Source: Phoronis australis (taxonomy: Eukaryota; Phoronida; Phoronidae). From it: a stretch of DNA of 34,838 nucleotides. The translations under genes and the position numbers were made by a program. Location: assembly GCA_002633005.1 (NCBI GenBank), contig NMRA01000516.1, forward strand, positions 101,346 to 136,183, written 5' to 3'. Numbering within the stretch: position 1 is the stretch's first letter; each line of letters opens with the position of its first letter. The notes below the pieces were generated by a model, which worked only from the letters and a program-made list of their open reading frames with translations, did no database searches and was not told the origin of the DNA. Shown in pieces: positions 11,776 to 21,303 of the stretch.

Positions 11776-12193
11776 ATTTTTTCTGATTGGTTAGGCCTAT
11801 TGCGTAGTTAAGTAGGTTGTTCAATTGGCATGTTGACTTACACTAGTGTGCTGAAATTGAAAAGAATTCCTTGAAAAACGTAAGATATAACATTCTGAAC
11901 GTTAGATGACCTTTGCACTAATTGACCTTATCCGGTACATTTTAAGCATCTTTAGGAGAATTATTGCAAAGCCCATGGAAAATGTGTTTAACGCTGAGAA
12001 TCACAGTTGTCTAACGGTTGACACATCAGAATACTTGCTGATTGAAAACGTCAAAATTTCAGAAGAAAAATGCACCTAATGACCCCATGTTTGCACTAAA
12101 TGACCTGAAACTTTGGATTCCGATTTGATTTACCTGTGGCAATCAGACCTGCCAATTTGAAGTGTCTAGCTCAAAATTTTAGTTTGCACCTAA

Positions 12194-12206
12194 TGACCTT
12201 TGACCT
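12194..12206 (-). promoter_or_regulatory. Perfect DR1-type nuclear-receptor site
   Basis: Exact TGACCTTTGACCT in satellite unit 3, second monomer. Confidence 0.45.
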
Positions 12207-12496
12207 ATTTCACCTGATTGGATGACCCGATTACTTAGAAATGTAATTTTTTAAATTGTCATGTTGACTTATACTTGTGCACCGAATTCGAAAAAGATAG
12301 CTTTAAAACTGAAGGAGTAGCATTTTGAAAATTATATGACCTTTGCACCAAACGACCTCTTCCAGTGCAATATGGAATATGATTATATAACCAATCAAAA
12401 TTTATATACTGTTAAAAGTCATAAGCTGAATTTAAAGACCGTACCTGCACCCAACTTGGAGTTATTAAGCCTCAAAGTTGGTCGGAAGAAGAAAAA

Positions 12497-12688
12497 GAAT
12501 AAAATTGAAGAAAACCCAGGAACAACAGTAGTCTGCGCTTGCACGCGCAGAGTAATAAGAATAAAATTGAAGAAAACCCAGGAACAACAGTACTCTGCGC
12601 TTACATGCGCAGAGTAATAAAAAGAATAAAAATAAAATTGAAGAAAACTCAGCAACAACAGTACTCTGCGCTTGTACGCGCAGAGTAA
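12497..12688. repeat. Three tandem ~62-bp hairpin units
   Basis: Each unit has ATAAAATTGAAGAAAAC, then GG(A)ACAACAGTA, then a short palindrome with arms CTCTGCGC and GCGCAGAG around a 6-nt loop. Steps are 62 and 71 bp. In the second and third units the arms extend to TACTCTGCGC/GCGCAGAGTA. The CTCTGCGC word also occurs after the TTGTCAC hairpins at 4091, 8985 and 10172, linking this array to the larger units. Confidence 0.85.
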
Positions 12689-12689
12689 A

Positions 12690-12741
12690 AATGATTGCTA
12701 GTAAAAATGATCATTAGTAAAAATGATCGCTAGTAATAATG
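12690..12741. repeat. 16-bp minisatellite, right flank of the satellite locus
   Basis: Three copies of the GCTAGTAAAAATGATC-type unit, the same as at 8845-8949 and in the same orientation. The 3.8-kb satellite locus is thus bracketed by the same short repeat. Confidence 0.8.
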
Positions 12742-13435
12742 AATAAGTACAAGTCACATGGCACCTTTCGCTGTTTGTGGATCTGAAGGGAAAAATAATA
12801 ATTTTATGGGATCTTGAATTGCGCCCCCGTTAAACAGTCATTCAATCCCCAATCTCCTTTCGTACCTCGTTTCTGCCTGGTTATCCGACAATGCATATAA
12901 ATTTAATACAGCCAGGGACTAGGCAACGACTTCGATACGAATTTTCTAAAATGGGAAAGGGCCTAGGCTCGCTAATGAAGTAAGAAACAGTAAGATTTCT
13001 GCTTCATTCATTTTATCGTGTCCGAGTTTACAAAAGACATTGTGAATTATACTGCAGAGCACGACATCCAACTGTTTAATCAACCATAGCCCTGCGCCAA
13101 AATGACGATATTGAATGTTAACCAGTCTCAGATTCGTCTGCATGAACTGGATTATTACATTGTCTGCTACGCCGGCCTACGCCAATCAACTATCAATGAT
13201 TTATGTTTAGCAAGACAGTATCAACAGAAGTTTCATTACAAAAATTAGTTTATTATGTCTACAAAGTTCAAATATTTTTTGTTCTATTTTTGTCACTTCG
13301 TGGATAACTGAATTTTAACAGTTTCTTGTACACAAGTGCGAAAGAGATCACACTATGCTGGACACTTCATTGTCAAATTGTCTTGCGAAGTGTTCTTTAA
13401 CCAGATACTTCCACTAGGCCTACATGATGCTCACG
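12742..13435. other. Unassigned DNA
   Basis: Low-copy sequence with moderate CpG. A 65-codon minus-strand frame (12946-13143) has no motif that I recognise and no splice context I trust. Confidence 0.4.
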
Positions 13436-13706
13436 TTAAAGGCGTCAGGCAACCTTTTTGCATGTCACTTTGAGCAAAAATAAGGTTCGTTGATTATCCC
13501 AGACATATTTTTCCGTTAATTACAGCTTTTTGGCAATTTAAACAATTACTCGTCCTCTACTCCGGAAGTGACGTTTTGGGAGGCACGAATCTCGTGCCAA
13601 TTTATTTTCATATAGTCTGACAGTGAGAGCTGCCGAGTCAGTCATTATTCTATCTCGGTTATGATAAGTTCTGTCATTGTTTGCTTTTGCTTACGAGTCA
13701 GTCAAC

Positions 13707-13778
13707 ATGCCACACTGTTGCTACGTACCGGTATGTACTCATTATCGTCTCACAGACAGAGGAACAAGTCCCACTTGA
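13707..13778 (+). pseudogene. Short THAP-like N-terminus remnant inside the TTAA element
   Basis: The frame from this ATG reads MPHCCYVPVCTHYRLTDRG and stops after 23 codons. The start MPxxC-x4-C resembles the first half of THAP zinc fingers, which Kolobok and P-type transposases often carry at the N-terminus. The mirrored copy in the right arm reads similarly (CCIPGCTHYR) but contains stops. The second half of a THAP domain (F-H-x-F-P and the later C-x2-H) is absent, so this is a remnant or a coincidence. Confidence 0.3.
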
Positions 13779-13831
13779 CTGAGTGTACCGCAACACACTC
13801 CCACTGGATAGTGACCTGTCACAAAAACTGC

Positions 13832-14017
13832 TCACATGCTGCCCTGTGACTCCCTCGCCACAGTCACCTGGCACTTTCTAAATAGCTCCAATGCTTTAGA
13901 CAAGTCCACAATAAACTTATCAAAGTTTGGCTCAACGATCTGTTCATTGGATGACGAACTGTCCTCTTCACTGGGTGTCGAACTGGGCCTGTATTCACTC
14001 CTAATACTCAACATCAA
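13832..14017 (-). pseudogene. Serine/acidic open frame in the centre of the TTAA element
   Basis: A 61-codon frame fills most of the unique centre. It has an acidic serine-rich first half (TPSEEDSSSSNEQ) followed by a helix-like part (FDKFIVDLSKALELFRKC). Its composition looks more like coding sequence than the surrounding arms. It may be left over from the internal gene of the parent transposon. No domain is recognised. Confidence 0.25.
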
Positions 14018-14356
14018 AGCAGGGCTGCTTACAGGCTCTTAGCGATAATGAGTACATCCTGGTATGCAGCATCAGTGTGGCAAGTTGACTGACTCATAAA
14101 TAAAAGCAAACGCCGATCGAACTTATCACAACCGAGGTAGAACAATGAATGACTGACTCGGCAGCTCTCACAGTCACACTATATGAAAATAAATTGGCGC
14201 GAAATTTTTGCCTCCCAAAACGTCACTTCCGGAGTAGAGAACGACTAATTGATTAAATTACGTAAAGCTGCAATTAAATGAAAAACATGTCTGGGATAAT
14301 CAACGAACCTTATTTTTGCTAAAAATGACATGAAAAAAGGTTGCCTTCGCCTTTAA

Positions 14357-15245
14357 GGTCTTGTCTATGTTGTCTATGATGAGCAAACTGCACCCAATTA
14401 CATCTAATTTTCAAATGTTGTCAGGGGAAGGTCTCACAGTCCCCACCATGGGAGGACGTCACTTCATCCTATGTAGTGCCGAGTTCCGCATCCACGTCGA
14501 GCAATCACCACCACGCTCCTTTCAAAACCCAGCTAATAGGGGAATCCAATTTCTCATATTCGCGTGCAGCAACGGGCTTTGCACCCCGTTTTGGCCATTC
14601 ACCACCACGCTCCTTGCAAATCCCAGGGGAAACACTGCTTTCATGGCTCCTACAGTATCATTCCACAAATAAACAGGCTTGTGTGATAGAAACACATTTG
14701 GTGGTGTAAAATTTTAATGAAATTAACAATTTTGCAAGTCGAAATAATGATATAAAAGAGATGGAAAAAGATGAAACTGGAAATCAAAAAAAAAAAATCA
14801 AAACCAAAAAACGATATCTTCTTAAAAGAGGAAATTCCAAGCCATGAGTTCGAAAATCAACTGATCAATTGATCAATTGATATAAGGTGGCTTACCTTAT
14901 GAAGGTTTGACCACAAAAACTGATACCATTTTGTACATGCCGAAGTATGGGAAGAAAATACATTTTCTATCATTATATAAAAAATGGTGAAACACTTTAT
15001 GTGGCCAAAAATCACTTTATAATAGTTACACCAGTTTGTAATGAGAAGGAAATGACTCTTTTACAGTCAAAAGTTCTCTGTTAAGAAATGGAAAATGTAC
15101 TATAGCACCAGCTTGCCAACTAGAATCAAGAGGGATACATTCTGCAAGCACAAGTTTAAAAAAGCAAACATCAAATGTTACCCTGGCCACTTCACATGTA
15201 TAAAGGAGTTCAATAGCATATAAGCATAACACTATACCAGCAACA
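14357..15245. other. Unassigned DNA with a short duplicated segment
   Basis: A segment with CACCACCACGCTCCTT occurs twice about 97 bp apart (near 14508 and 14602). It makes a 103-codon plus-strand frame (14361-14672) that I do not consider a gene. An A-run lies at about 14790-14801, and TGATCAATTGATCAATTGAT is near 14862. Nothing else is recognised. Confidence 0.45.
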
Positions 15246-15247
15246 TA

Positions 15248-16972
15248 CTGTAAATGTTCGGATTAACGCCCATGCTCAGTTAACCGCCCACTCCCTACTT
15301 TAGATGGATTTTCGATTTAATTGACCACTGCTCAGTTAAGCACCCCCCGTGATTTTTCAAGATTTCCAGTTAAGCGCCCACCTCTCGGTTAAGCGCACAT
15401 CCCCGACTTTTAAAGAATAAAGATTTAGCGCCCAATGATAAGGAAATGTGCGATTCCCCGACTTTTTGAATAAGATTGATGATCACAATGAGCGCAACAA
15501 TGCCGGCCTCCGAGACAGTGGTTTAGCAATGTGAATTACATTTTTACAAGTGAGGTGTTATTGTCTTGGGTCATGTACTCACTTCAAAATATAATACTTG
15601 AACGTTTTTGTCACTTTATTTTCTTCCCATGTTTGCAAAGTTTAAGAACCCCGCTGGCGTCAAAACCTCCGCTTTCAGTGACTTAATGTCTGCCGCCCTG
15701 AGTTTAGGCCTGCAGTGCACTAGATAAAACAAAAATTCGAAAAAATGAGGCCAGAGAAATGAGACAATGGTTTTGCCAACCCTCCAAATTTTATAAAAGT
15801 GGGATGCTCTCGTATTTTGAACAAATCTCAGAACTCACGGAAAGAGGTCAATTCTCAATATTTTGATGAATGTAACTGCCGGGTTATAGAGGATGTGTGG
15901 CGACCGAAGGGACAGTACAAGTGCCTTACTGGGTTACTGATTTCGTTGCTGCCTATCGATTTCTGAATTCAAAGGTTGGCAATAAAAACTGCTAGTCAAA
16001 TTTTGTTTTTCACTTATTGCATCTCAGTCAAACTGGCATTAGCAGATTTAACTAATGTCGCTGGCTGTTCTTTACTATTTCTTGCGTCAGCCTCCACGTA
16101 AGCGTGACTGTGTGAATTATCGTTTCCACATCCCCTTTTTAGCCAACCAGAATAATTTTCTTTATACATTGGCCAGTTTCAGCCTGAACGAAAATTCTTA
16201 CCATTCGAGTCTGAAATATCTATGACGTTGACTGACTGAAAATTGGTGATAGTGGGTAGGAGATGTACACAGCTAGCTACGGGCATGGGCTTAGGGAGCA
16301 TCGAGCCGGTAAATATCGGAATAGACTTGACATCGCAGTTTTGGGTAACATTGGCAATGGAGGAATATCGTAAAGAACTGGGTCTTTCGTAACAACAGCT
16401 TAAAAGTACATAGTCACGCCCGTTTCTGTTTGTCGCTATTCTCTTTTGATGTGCGACTTTGTAGTGGTGCACGCGCGCATGTTCCCACACTTTGGAGTGC
16501 ATGTTACCTTGACACCAACATGCGATTGACAGGTGACTCACACGTAGGCCCTACGTGCGTGCTGAATCCCGCCGCTATCTTTGGCCATAAAAAACGAGAT
16601 GCATATTGTGGCTATTACTCAGCAATTCTGGAAATTTAATAGTGAATAACTAATCTGAGGGCAAGAGAACCTTTGTTGGGATCATCCACTGTTATGATAT
16701 TTTTCCCGTCATGTGGCGGCGTGACGATAACGCTGTTTGAAAAGTGCTACGCGTTCCGAGTACGTGTGTGGTGTGGGGACTTAAATCACGAGGTAGGATT
16801 AACCGCCCAGGACGGTTGCCTATCGTAATAAGCGCCCATGTTCGGTTAACTGCCCACCCTGGATTTCTTGAAATTTCACGTTAATAAGCGCCCATGTCTG
16901 GTAAACCACCCAATCCCGAGTTTTTGGGTTTGCCAATTTAACCGCCCAGGGCGTTAACCCGAACGTTTACGG
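15248..16972. mobile_element. 1725-bp TA-flanked CGCCC-rich DNA transposon, second family
   Basis: The left end is C(T)GTAAATGTTCGGATTAACG and the right end, inverted, is CCGTAAACGTTCGGGTTAACG. TA flanks both (15246-15247 and 16973-16974). The subterminal 150-200 bp on each side contain many copies of TTAA(C/G)CGCCCA and (A/T)TAAGCGCCCA, in opposite orientations at the two ends. A minus-strand frame of 120 codons (16179-16541) has no transposase motif. The architecture matches the element at 4204-5614, although the sequences differ. Confidence 0.85.
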
Positions 16973-16974
16973 TA

Positions 16975-17780
16975 ATACCCTATTACACTTAAACCACTAA
17001 CCAGATCATATAGGGACAACAGGGTTGCTATGCTCGTCCAGTCTACCAATTAAAATGAGAGCCATATGAATGATACTTGACAAAATTGAATGAAAGAATG
17101 ACTGAAAATGATATGCACGTTGGCCATGATCATTATCATCATACATTGGAAATGAACTTACAAGTCCTTTCCTCACACCAATACCAAAACCGGCAGGACA
17201 CAAATTACCCATTCACATTTGATACACAGGATTGACTCTACAAAAATGGAAAACTTTGGCTAACTTCGGAAGATTATATCTCAGAAATGACTAATTGGAT
17301 TCTTACGAAACTTTCGGATGCGGTGCTTTATGAACTGTTTACTTAGAAATTCTTTTTAAAATATTCCAATTTTTCACGGGGACTTGAATGATTTTTTTAA
17401 AAAATTAACGTTGCACAGAACAAAAACAACATGATAATTTTGAAAACAGCAACAGTTTTGAAATATTACCTTGAATCTTCCTATCAATCCAGGTTTGGTC
17501 ATATTATTGATACCATCGTTTTGCAATGAATGTACTTTTCCTTTTTGCTGAATTTTATTAAAAGACACTTTCAGAGGACACAATTAATGGCAGAGTGGGC
17601 GTAAAGTCAAAAAATCAAATTCTACAGGCTATCGACTTTCAGAAAACATAGTATTATACTTTACTGAGCTAAATCGATATTTTTGGCTAAATGCTGACTG
17701 TCATAAGGACCTACATCTATGGTTGGACCTTTCTTTTAAATACCAACTGGTAATGATTCTAAGCTATAACATATCCAACA
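16975..17780. other. Unassigned AT-rich DNA
   Basis: No exon, repeat end or RNA gene is recognised between the transposon and the dispersed element that follows. Only short chance frames are present. Confidence 0.4.
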
Positions 17781-18126
17781 AGAGCAACGTGGAGTGTTGA
17801 AATGCGCCCACGAATGCATTGCAAATGGTGTGCTCTTAGGGTGGTTTGTTTGTATCATAAAAATGAAAACTAGATGGCGCAAAAACATATAATCCATCCA
17901 AAAACAGGAACATGCCATATTTCATAAAAATCTGTCAAGGAACTTCAGAGAATCAAAGGAAAACAGAATAAAATGAAATAGCCACAAGTGGGCACAGTGT
18001 CCGTTGGATCCGCCTGAAAGTGGTCGTCGACTATTGTTGTCTTCATATAAATACATTGTCTTACTAAATTTAGTAAAGATCCTGCAGTGGATTTAAGAGA
18101 CACAACTATGGGTGCAAAACAAAACT

Positions 18127-18140
18127 ACCACTAGGAGGCG
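18127..18140 (+). promoter_or_regulatory. CTCF-like core, one mismatch
   Basis: CCACTAGGAGGCGC differs at one position from the CTCF core consensus CCASYAGRKGGCRS. It is a type A monomer; the same word recurs at 19003-19016. Confidence 0.3.
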
Positions 18141-19163
18141 CCACAGTAATCAGTCACCATCATCAAAGGTCGTCTTCACACTGAGAACATATATGCCAAT
18201 TTTCAAATGATTTGGTTGATTACAGGGATGGACACCAAAAACAAGATTTGAAAACGGCAAAAGTGGCCACTAGGTGGTGCAAAATACCTCGATTCCATCC
18301 AAAAACAGGCAGATAGCATCATCACACCAATAGATGCCTATATATAAAATTTTATGAAAATCAGTTGAGGACATTTGAAGATACTGAGTTAAACGCAAAA
18401 AACTAAAATTGACACTAGGGCGCACAGCAGTAGTCAGATCTATCTGAAAGTCGTCGTCATCCGTAGCCAAAATCACATAAATACACTTGCTAAATTAAGT
18501 AAAGATCCTGCGAACGGTTCAGGAGATACAGCCATAGGCACAACAAAAACAAAACTGCCACTAGGAGGTGCCACAGTAGTCGAAATCGTCGGAAAATCAT
18601 CGTCAACCATCCTCTTCCTAGTAAGCACTTACATGCCAATTTTCACAATCACCCTTTGAGTGGTTTGGTTGATAGAGGGGTGGATGCAAAAAACAGACTC
18701 GAAAACAGTAAAAATGGGCACTAGGTGGCGCAAACTACGTCGAATCCATCCGAAGGGAGGATAGCATCATCTCACTAATAGGTGCCTACATATTAAATTT
18801 CATGAAAATCCGTTGAGAACTTTTGAAGATACAAAGGTAAACGTAAAAAATAAAATTGCCTCTAGGGGGTACACCGGTAGTCAGATCTGTCCAAAAGTCG
18901 TCATAGTTCGTTGCTAACATCATATAAATATACTTACTAAATTTTGTAAAGATCCTACGAAAGGTTTGGGAGATACCGCCATAGGCGCAAAAAACACAAC
19001 TGCCACTAGGAGGCGCCACAGTAGTCAAAACGGTCGGAAAACCATCGTCAATTGTCTTCTTCATAGTAAGCACATATATGCCAATTTTTGCAATAATCCA
19101 TTGAGCGGTTTGGTTGATAGAGGGGTGGACGCAAAGAAAATGACTCGAAAACACTAAAAATTA

Positions 19164-19177
19164 CCACTAGGTGGCAC
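19164..19177 (+). promoter_or_regulatory. CTCF-like core, exact consensus match
   Basis: CCACTAGGTGGCAC fits CCASYAGRKGGCRS at every position. It is in a type B monomer whose siblings at 18267 (CCACTAGGTGGTGC) and 18718 (GCACTAGGTGGCGC) each have one mismatch. Binding is inferred only from the motif. Confidence 0.4.
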
Positions 19178-19502
19178 AAACTATGTCAAATCCATCTGAA
19201 AACGAGTGGATAGCATCATCTCACTAATGGGTGCCTACATACCAAATTTCATGAAAATCCGTTCAGGACTTTTGAAGATACAAAGGTAAGCGTAAAAAAA
19301 CTAAAATTGCCACTAGGGTGCACACCGGTAGTCGGATCCATCTGAAAGTTCGTTCATGAAGTCCCATTCATGAATGGAACATACATGCCAAATTTCATGA
19401 ACGTATGTCAAAGGGTTTTGGAGATAGAGCAGTGGACGCCGAACGGACGGACGGAGATGACGGCATAATGCGTCCACATATAAATGTGTGGGCGCTTAAA
19501 AA

Positions 19503-20682
19503 CACTTCATATATTCAAATACACCCTACTTCATTTAAAATCCAATGTTGAATTTCTCACTCCGATGTGGATTAAGTTGCACTCAAGCATAACAGCTGCT
19601 ACTATATCCACATGGAGAATCCACTGATATAAACCAAGTTGCACCCTATTCAATGGCAATTCACAAATCATATTAGAAAATCACAAATGACTTAATCCAC
19701 CAAACTTGCCTATGTCTAGTGGGATCTTCCACTGTGACCAGAAAGACTCATCCAGCATCATGGCAACAGAGCAGACTTGGGGAGCAGACTTAGCAAAGTG
19801 CAGCCGCCTGTGAACTTTATCCGACTACACAACCAACACAGGAGAGCGTGGGGGATACTTGTAACTAAAGAAGGTATTAGTCAGCTATAGAGAGTTCCCA
19901 GACCAAACCATTCCTAGCAGAGGAAGGTACCGATATTCAAAACCAAGAACCAGAGTGATGACAAATGGTTCCCGAGAACACCAACACAACTGGACACCAT
20001 GACAACAGTTAGAGACAACTGTTACAGAAAAGTAATAGTAATACATTGAAAGTTCATGTTTCATGAGCATTTTTATGGCAACTATTTTCTTGACTTTCAT
20101 ATCATAAGTACGTTTTTCAGTTGAACACCATAAATAATGAACAAAAGGTAATATAAAGGAATAAATGTAAAATGAATAAATCTGTAAACAATTTTGCCAC
20201 AAGATAAATGCATGTTGGACTATTCCTGCAATCTGTGATATTTTCAGAAATGCCAGTAACAGCTGGAACAAACTTGCAAATGCCAAAAGCAATCTATGTT
20301 GACAGAAAACAGCTACCTGAAGTCTACTGGATGTAAAGCTATGGGAAATACTGGGGAGCTCACTAGGTACACTATGATACAGTAATGAATTATACATTGG
20401 GGTTTAAAACTTTGTTGACTTAGAACATAGCTATCAGACTGAGCACAAAGGACAAAAAAGAAAAGAAAATATACTCCCACTAAGAATTTGCTTTTCATCT
20501 GCAGCACTACAAAGAAATGAACTTTAGTTTCAGGAATCCATCCAAGAATCATTCTCATTATAATTAGCAAGTCCACATTGATGGGTCACTAGGAGGAGCT
20601 GTCGTGCTGAACTGTGAGTCATTCATACATCAACTAACAGGCTCTCAGGATAAAAGGGAGGTGAGATGATTTATGGTTCACA
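19503..20682. other. Unassigned DNA with a chance-like 170-codon frame
   Basis: A minus-strand frame at 19885-20397 is 170 codons long and hydrophobic (many Leu, Phe, Tyr, Cys). It has no domain or splice context that I recognise, and its composition is what AT-rich DNA gives by chance. Nothing else is recognised. Confidence 0.4.
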
Positions 20683-20914
20683 TCATCAATGACCCAGCCC
20701 CACACCGGTAATTACAGGTCATTTACATGTTATAACTGGATCATCAATGACCCAGCACCAGACCGGTAATTACAGGTCATTTACATGTTATAACTGGATC
20801 ATCAATGACCCAGCACCAGACCGGTAATTACAGGTCATTTACATGTTATAACTGGATCATCAATGACCCAGCACCAGACCGGTAATTACAGGTCATTTAC
20901 ATGTTATAACTAAC
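20683..20914. repeat. 58-bp tandem array, four copies
   Basis: Units start with TCATCAATGACCCAGC at 20683, 20741, 20799 and 20857. Copies 2 to 4 are identical where complete and copy 1 differs by two substitutions, so the array is young or recently homogenised. Each unit has an AGGTCA and a TGACC half-site word (TTACAGGTCATTTACATG and AATGACCC). Confidence 0.95.
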
Positions 20915-21303
20915 ATCACGCCACACTGCCAATCTGTTTTGATAATAACCTGATTTCTAAGATGTGTTCTAGCATTTGAGCAGTCTCGAATTTTCTGGGT
21001 CTTTTCACACCCCTTTCTAGATTCATGTGGACAATTCTTTGACCACAATCAGATATTCATGTTTACTTAGTACAAGAAGCGTTCACTATAGAGCAACTAA
21101 TTATAATGTTACTAATAAGTGGTCCAACCAGGCTGCATTCAAATCTTAATCAAGAAGCATACCGATCACATGTTCAATTCATTGAATATACCAAAAGCAT
21201 TGTAAGTGACTATACTGTGTACCACAGATTGGCATGCAGTTCCTCCGAAAAAATATTTATCCTTGGAGACAGTATTGACCAAAACATTACCTAAAGGATA
21301 CAT
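20915..21303. other. Unassigned DNA
   Basis: No feature is recognised. A 62-codon plus-strand frame at 21106-21294 has no supporting motif. Confidence 0.4.

Larger units (their letters stand above)
8950..12496. repeat. Three tandem ~1.19-kb satellite units with internal ~430-bp subrepeats
   Basis: Units begin with ACTAGAA(A/C)GATTAT(T/C)GTCAC at 8950, 10138 and 11323, so the periods are 1188 and 1185 bp. Within a unit the word ATGACCTTT(g/c)CAC recurs at about 9101, 9534 and 9960, and again at 10289, giving internal steps of 433, 426 and 329 bp. Each unit is therefore a higher-order block of three diverged monomers, the last truncated by the hairpin segment. The monomers are rich in TGACC words (AATGACCCCATG, CAAATGACC, TGACCTTTGACCT). 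The open frames across it repeat with the unit and look non-coding. Confidence 0.9.
13440..14352. mobile_element. TTAA-flanked 913-bp element with ~310-bp terminal inverted repeats
   Basis: TTAA lies at 13436-13439 and again at 14353-14356. The ends begin AGGCG(tca/aa)GGCAACC in inverted orientation. The left arm (13440-13748) and right arm (14043-14352) are diverged reverse complements over about 310 bp, sharing AAAATAAGGTTCGTTGATTA, CTCCGGAAGTGACGTTTT and GAGCTGCCGAGTCAGTCATT. The 294-bp centre is unique. A TTAA duplication is known for piggyBac and Kolobok elements. These ends lack the CCC start usual for piggyBac, so Kolobok-like is my preference. No full transposase is present. Confidence 0.85.
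17781..19502 (+). repeat. Near full-length dispersed element made of ~150-bp monomers
   Basis: It starts with AGAGCAACGTGGAGTGTTGA and ends with a GGACGGACGG tract, then GCGTCCACATATAAATGTGT and GGGCGCTTAAAA. The interior is a run of diverged monomers, each with CCACTAGG(n)GGCGC, then TCCATCTGAAA, then CCAAATTTCATGAAAATCCG, then GGAGATA. The CACTAGG words fall at about 18127, 18267, 18412, 18558, 18718, 18860, 19003, 19164 and 19310, with steps of about 140-162 bp. Three monomer types alternate, giving a ~450-bp higher-order period (18267, 18718, 19164). The minus strand stays open for 122 codons at 18786-19154, with a matching ~50-residue periodicity (PPxGxFxF...RIFxKF). I take this as a by-product of the repeat. 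Confidence 0.85.

Noticed and set aside
8845-12741. CRISPR array
   Set aside because: The repeats are contiguous tandem units without unique spacers, and the context is animal nuclear DNA.
14361-14672. Plus-strand 103-codon frame
   Set aside because: It spans a short duplicated segment and has no domain or splice support.
16179-16541. Minus-strand 120-codon frame inside the 1725-bp transposon
   Set aside because: No DDE, zinc-finger or other transposase motif is visible and it covers only a fifth of the element.
18786-19154. Minus-strand 122-codon frame with PPxGxFxF motifs
   Set aside because: It follows the ~150-bp monomer periodicity of the dispersed element, and other copies are broken, so I treat it as repeat-driven and not a protein.
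19885-20397. Minus-strand 170-codon hydrophobic frame
   Set aside because: Composition is typical of translated AT-rich DNA; no domain, signal or splice context. About one such frame per window of this size is not surprising.
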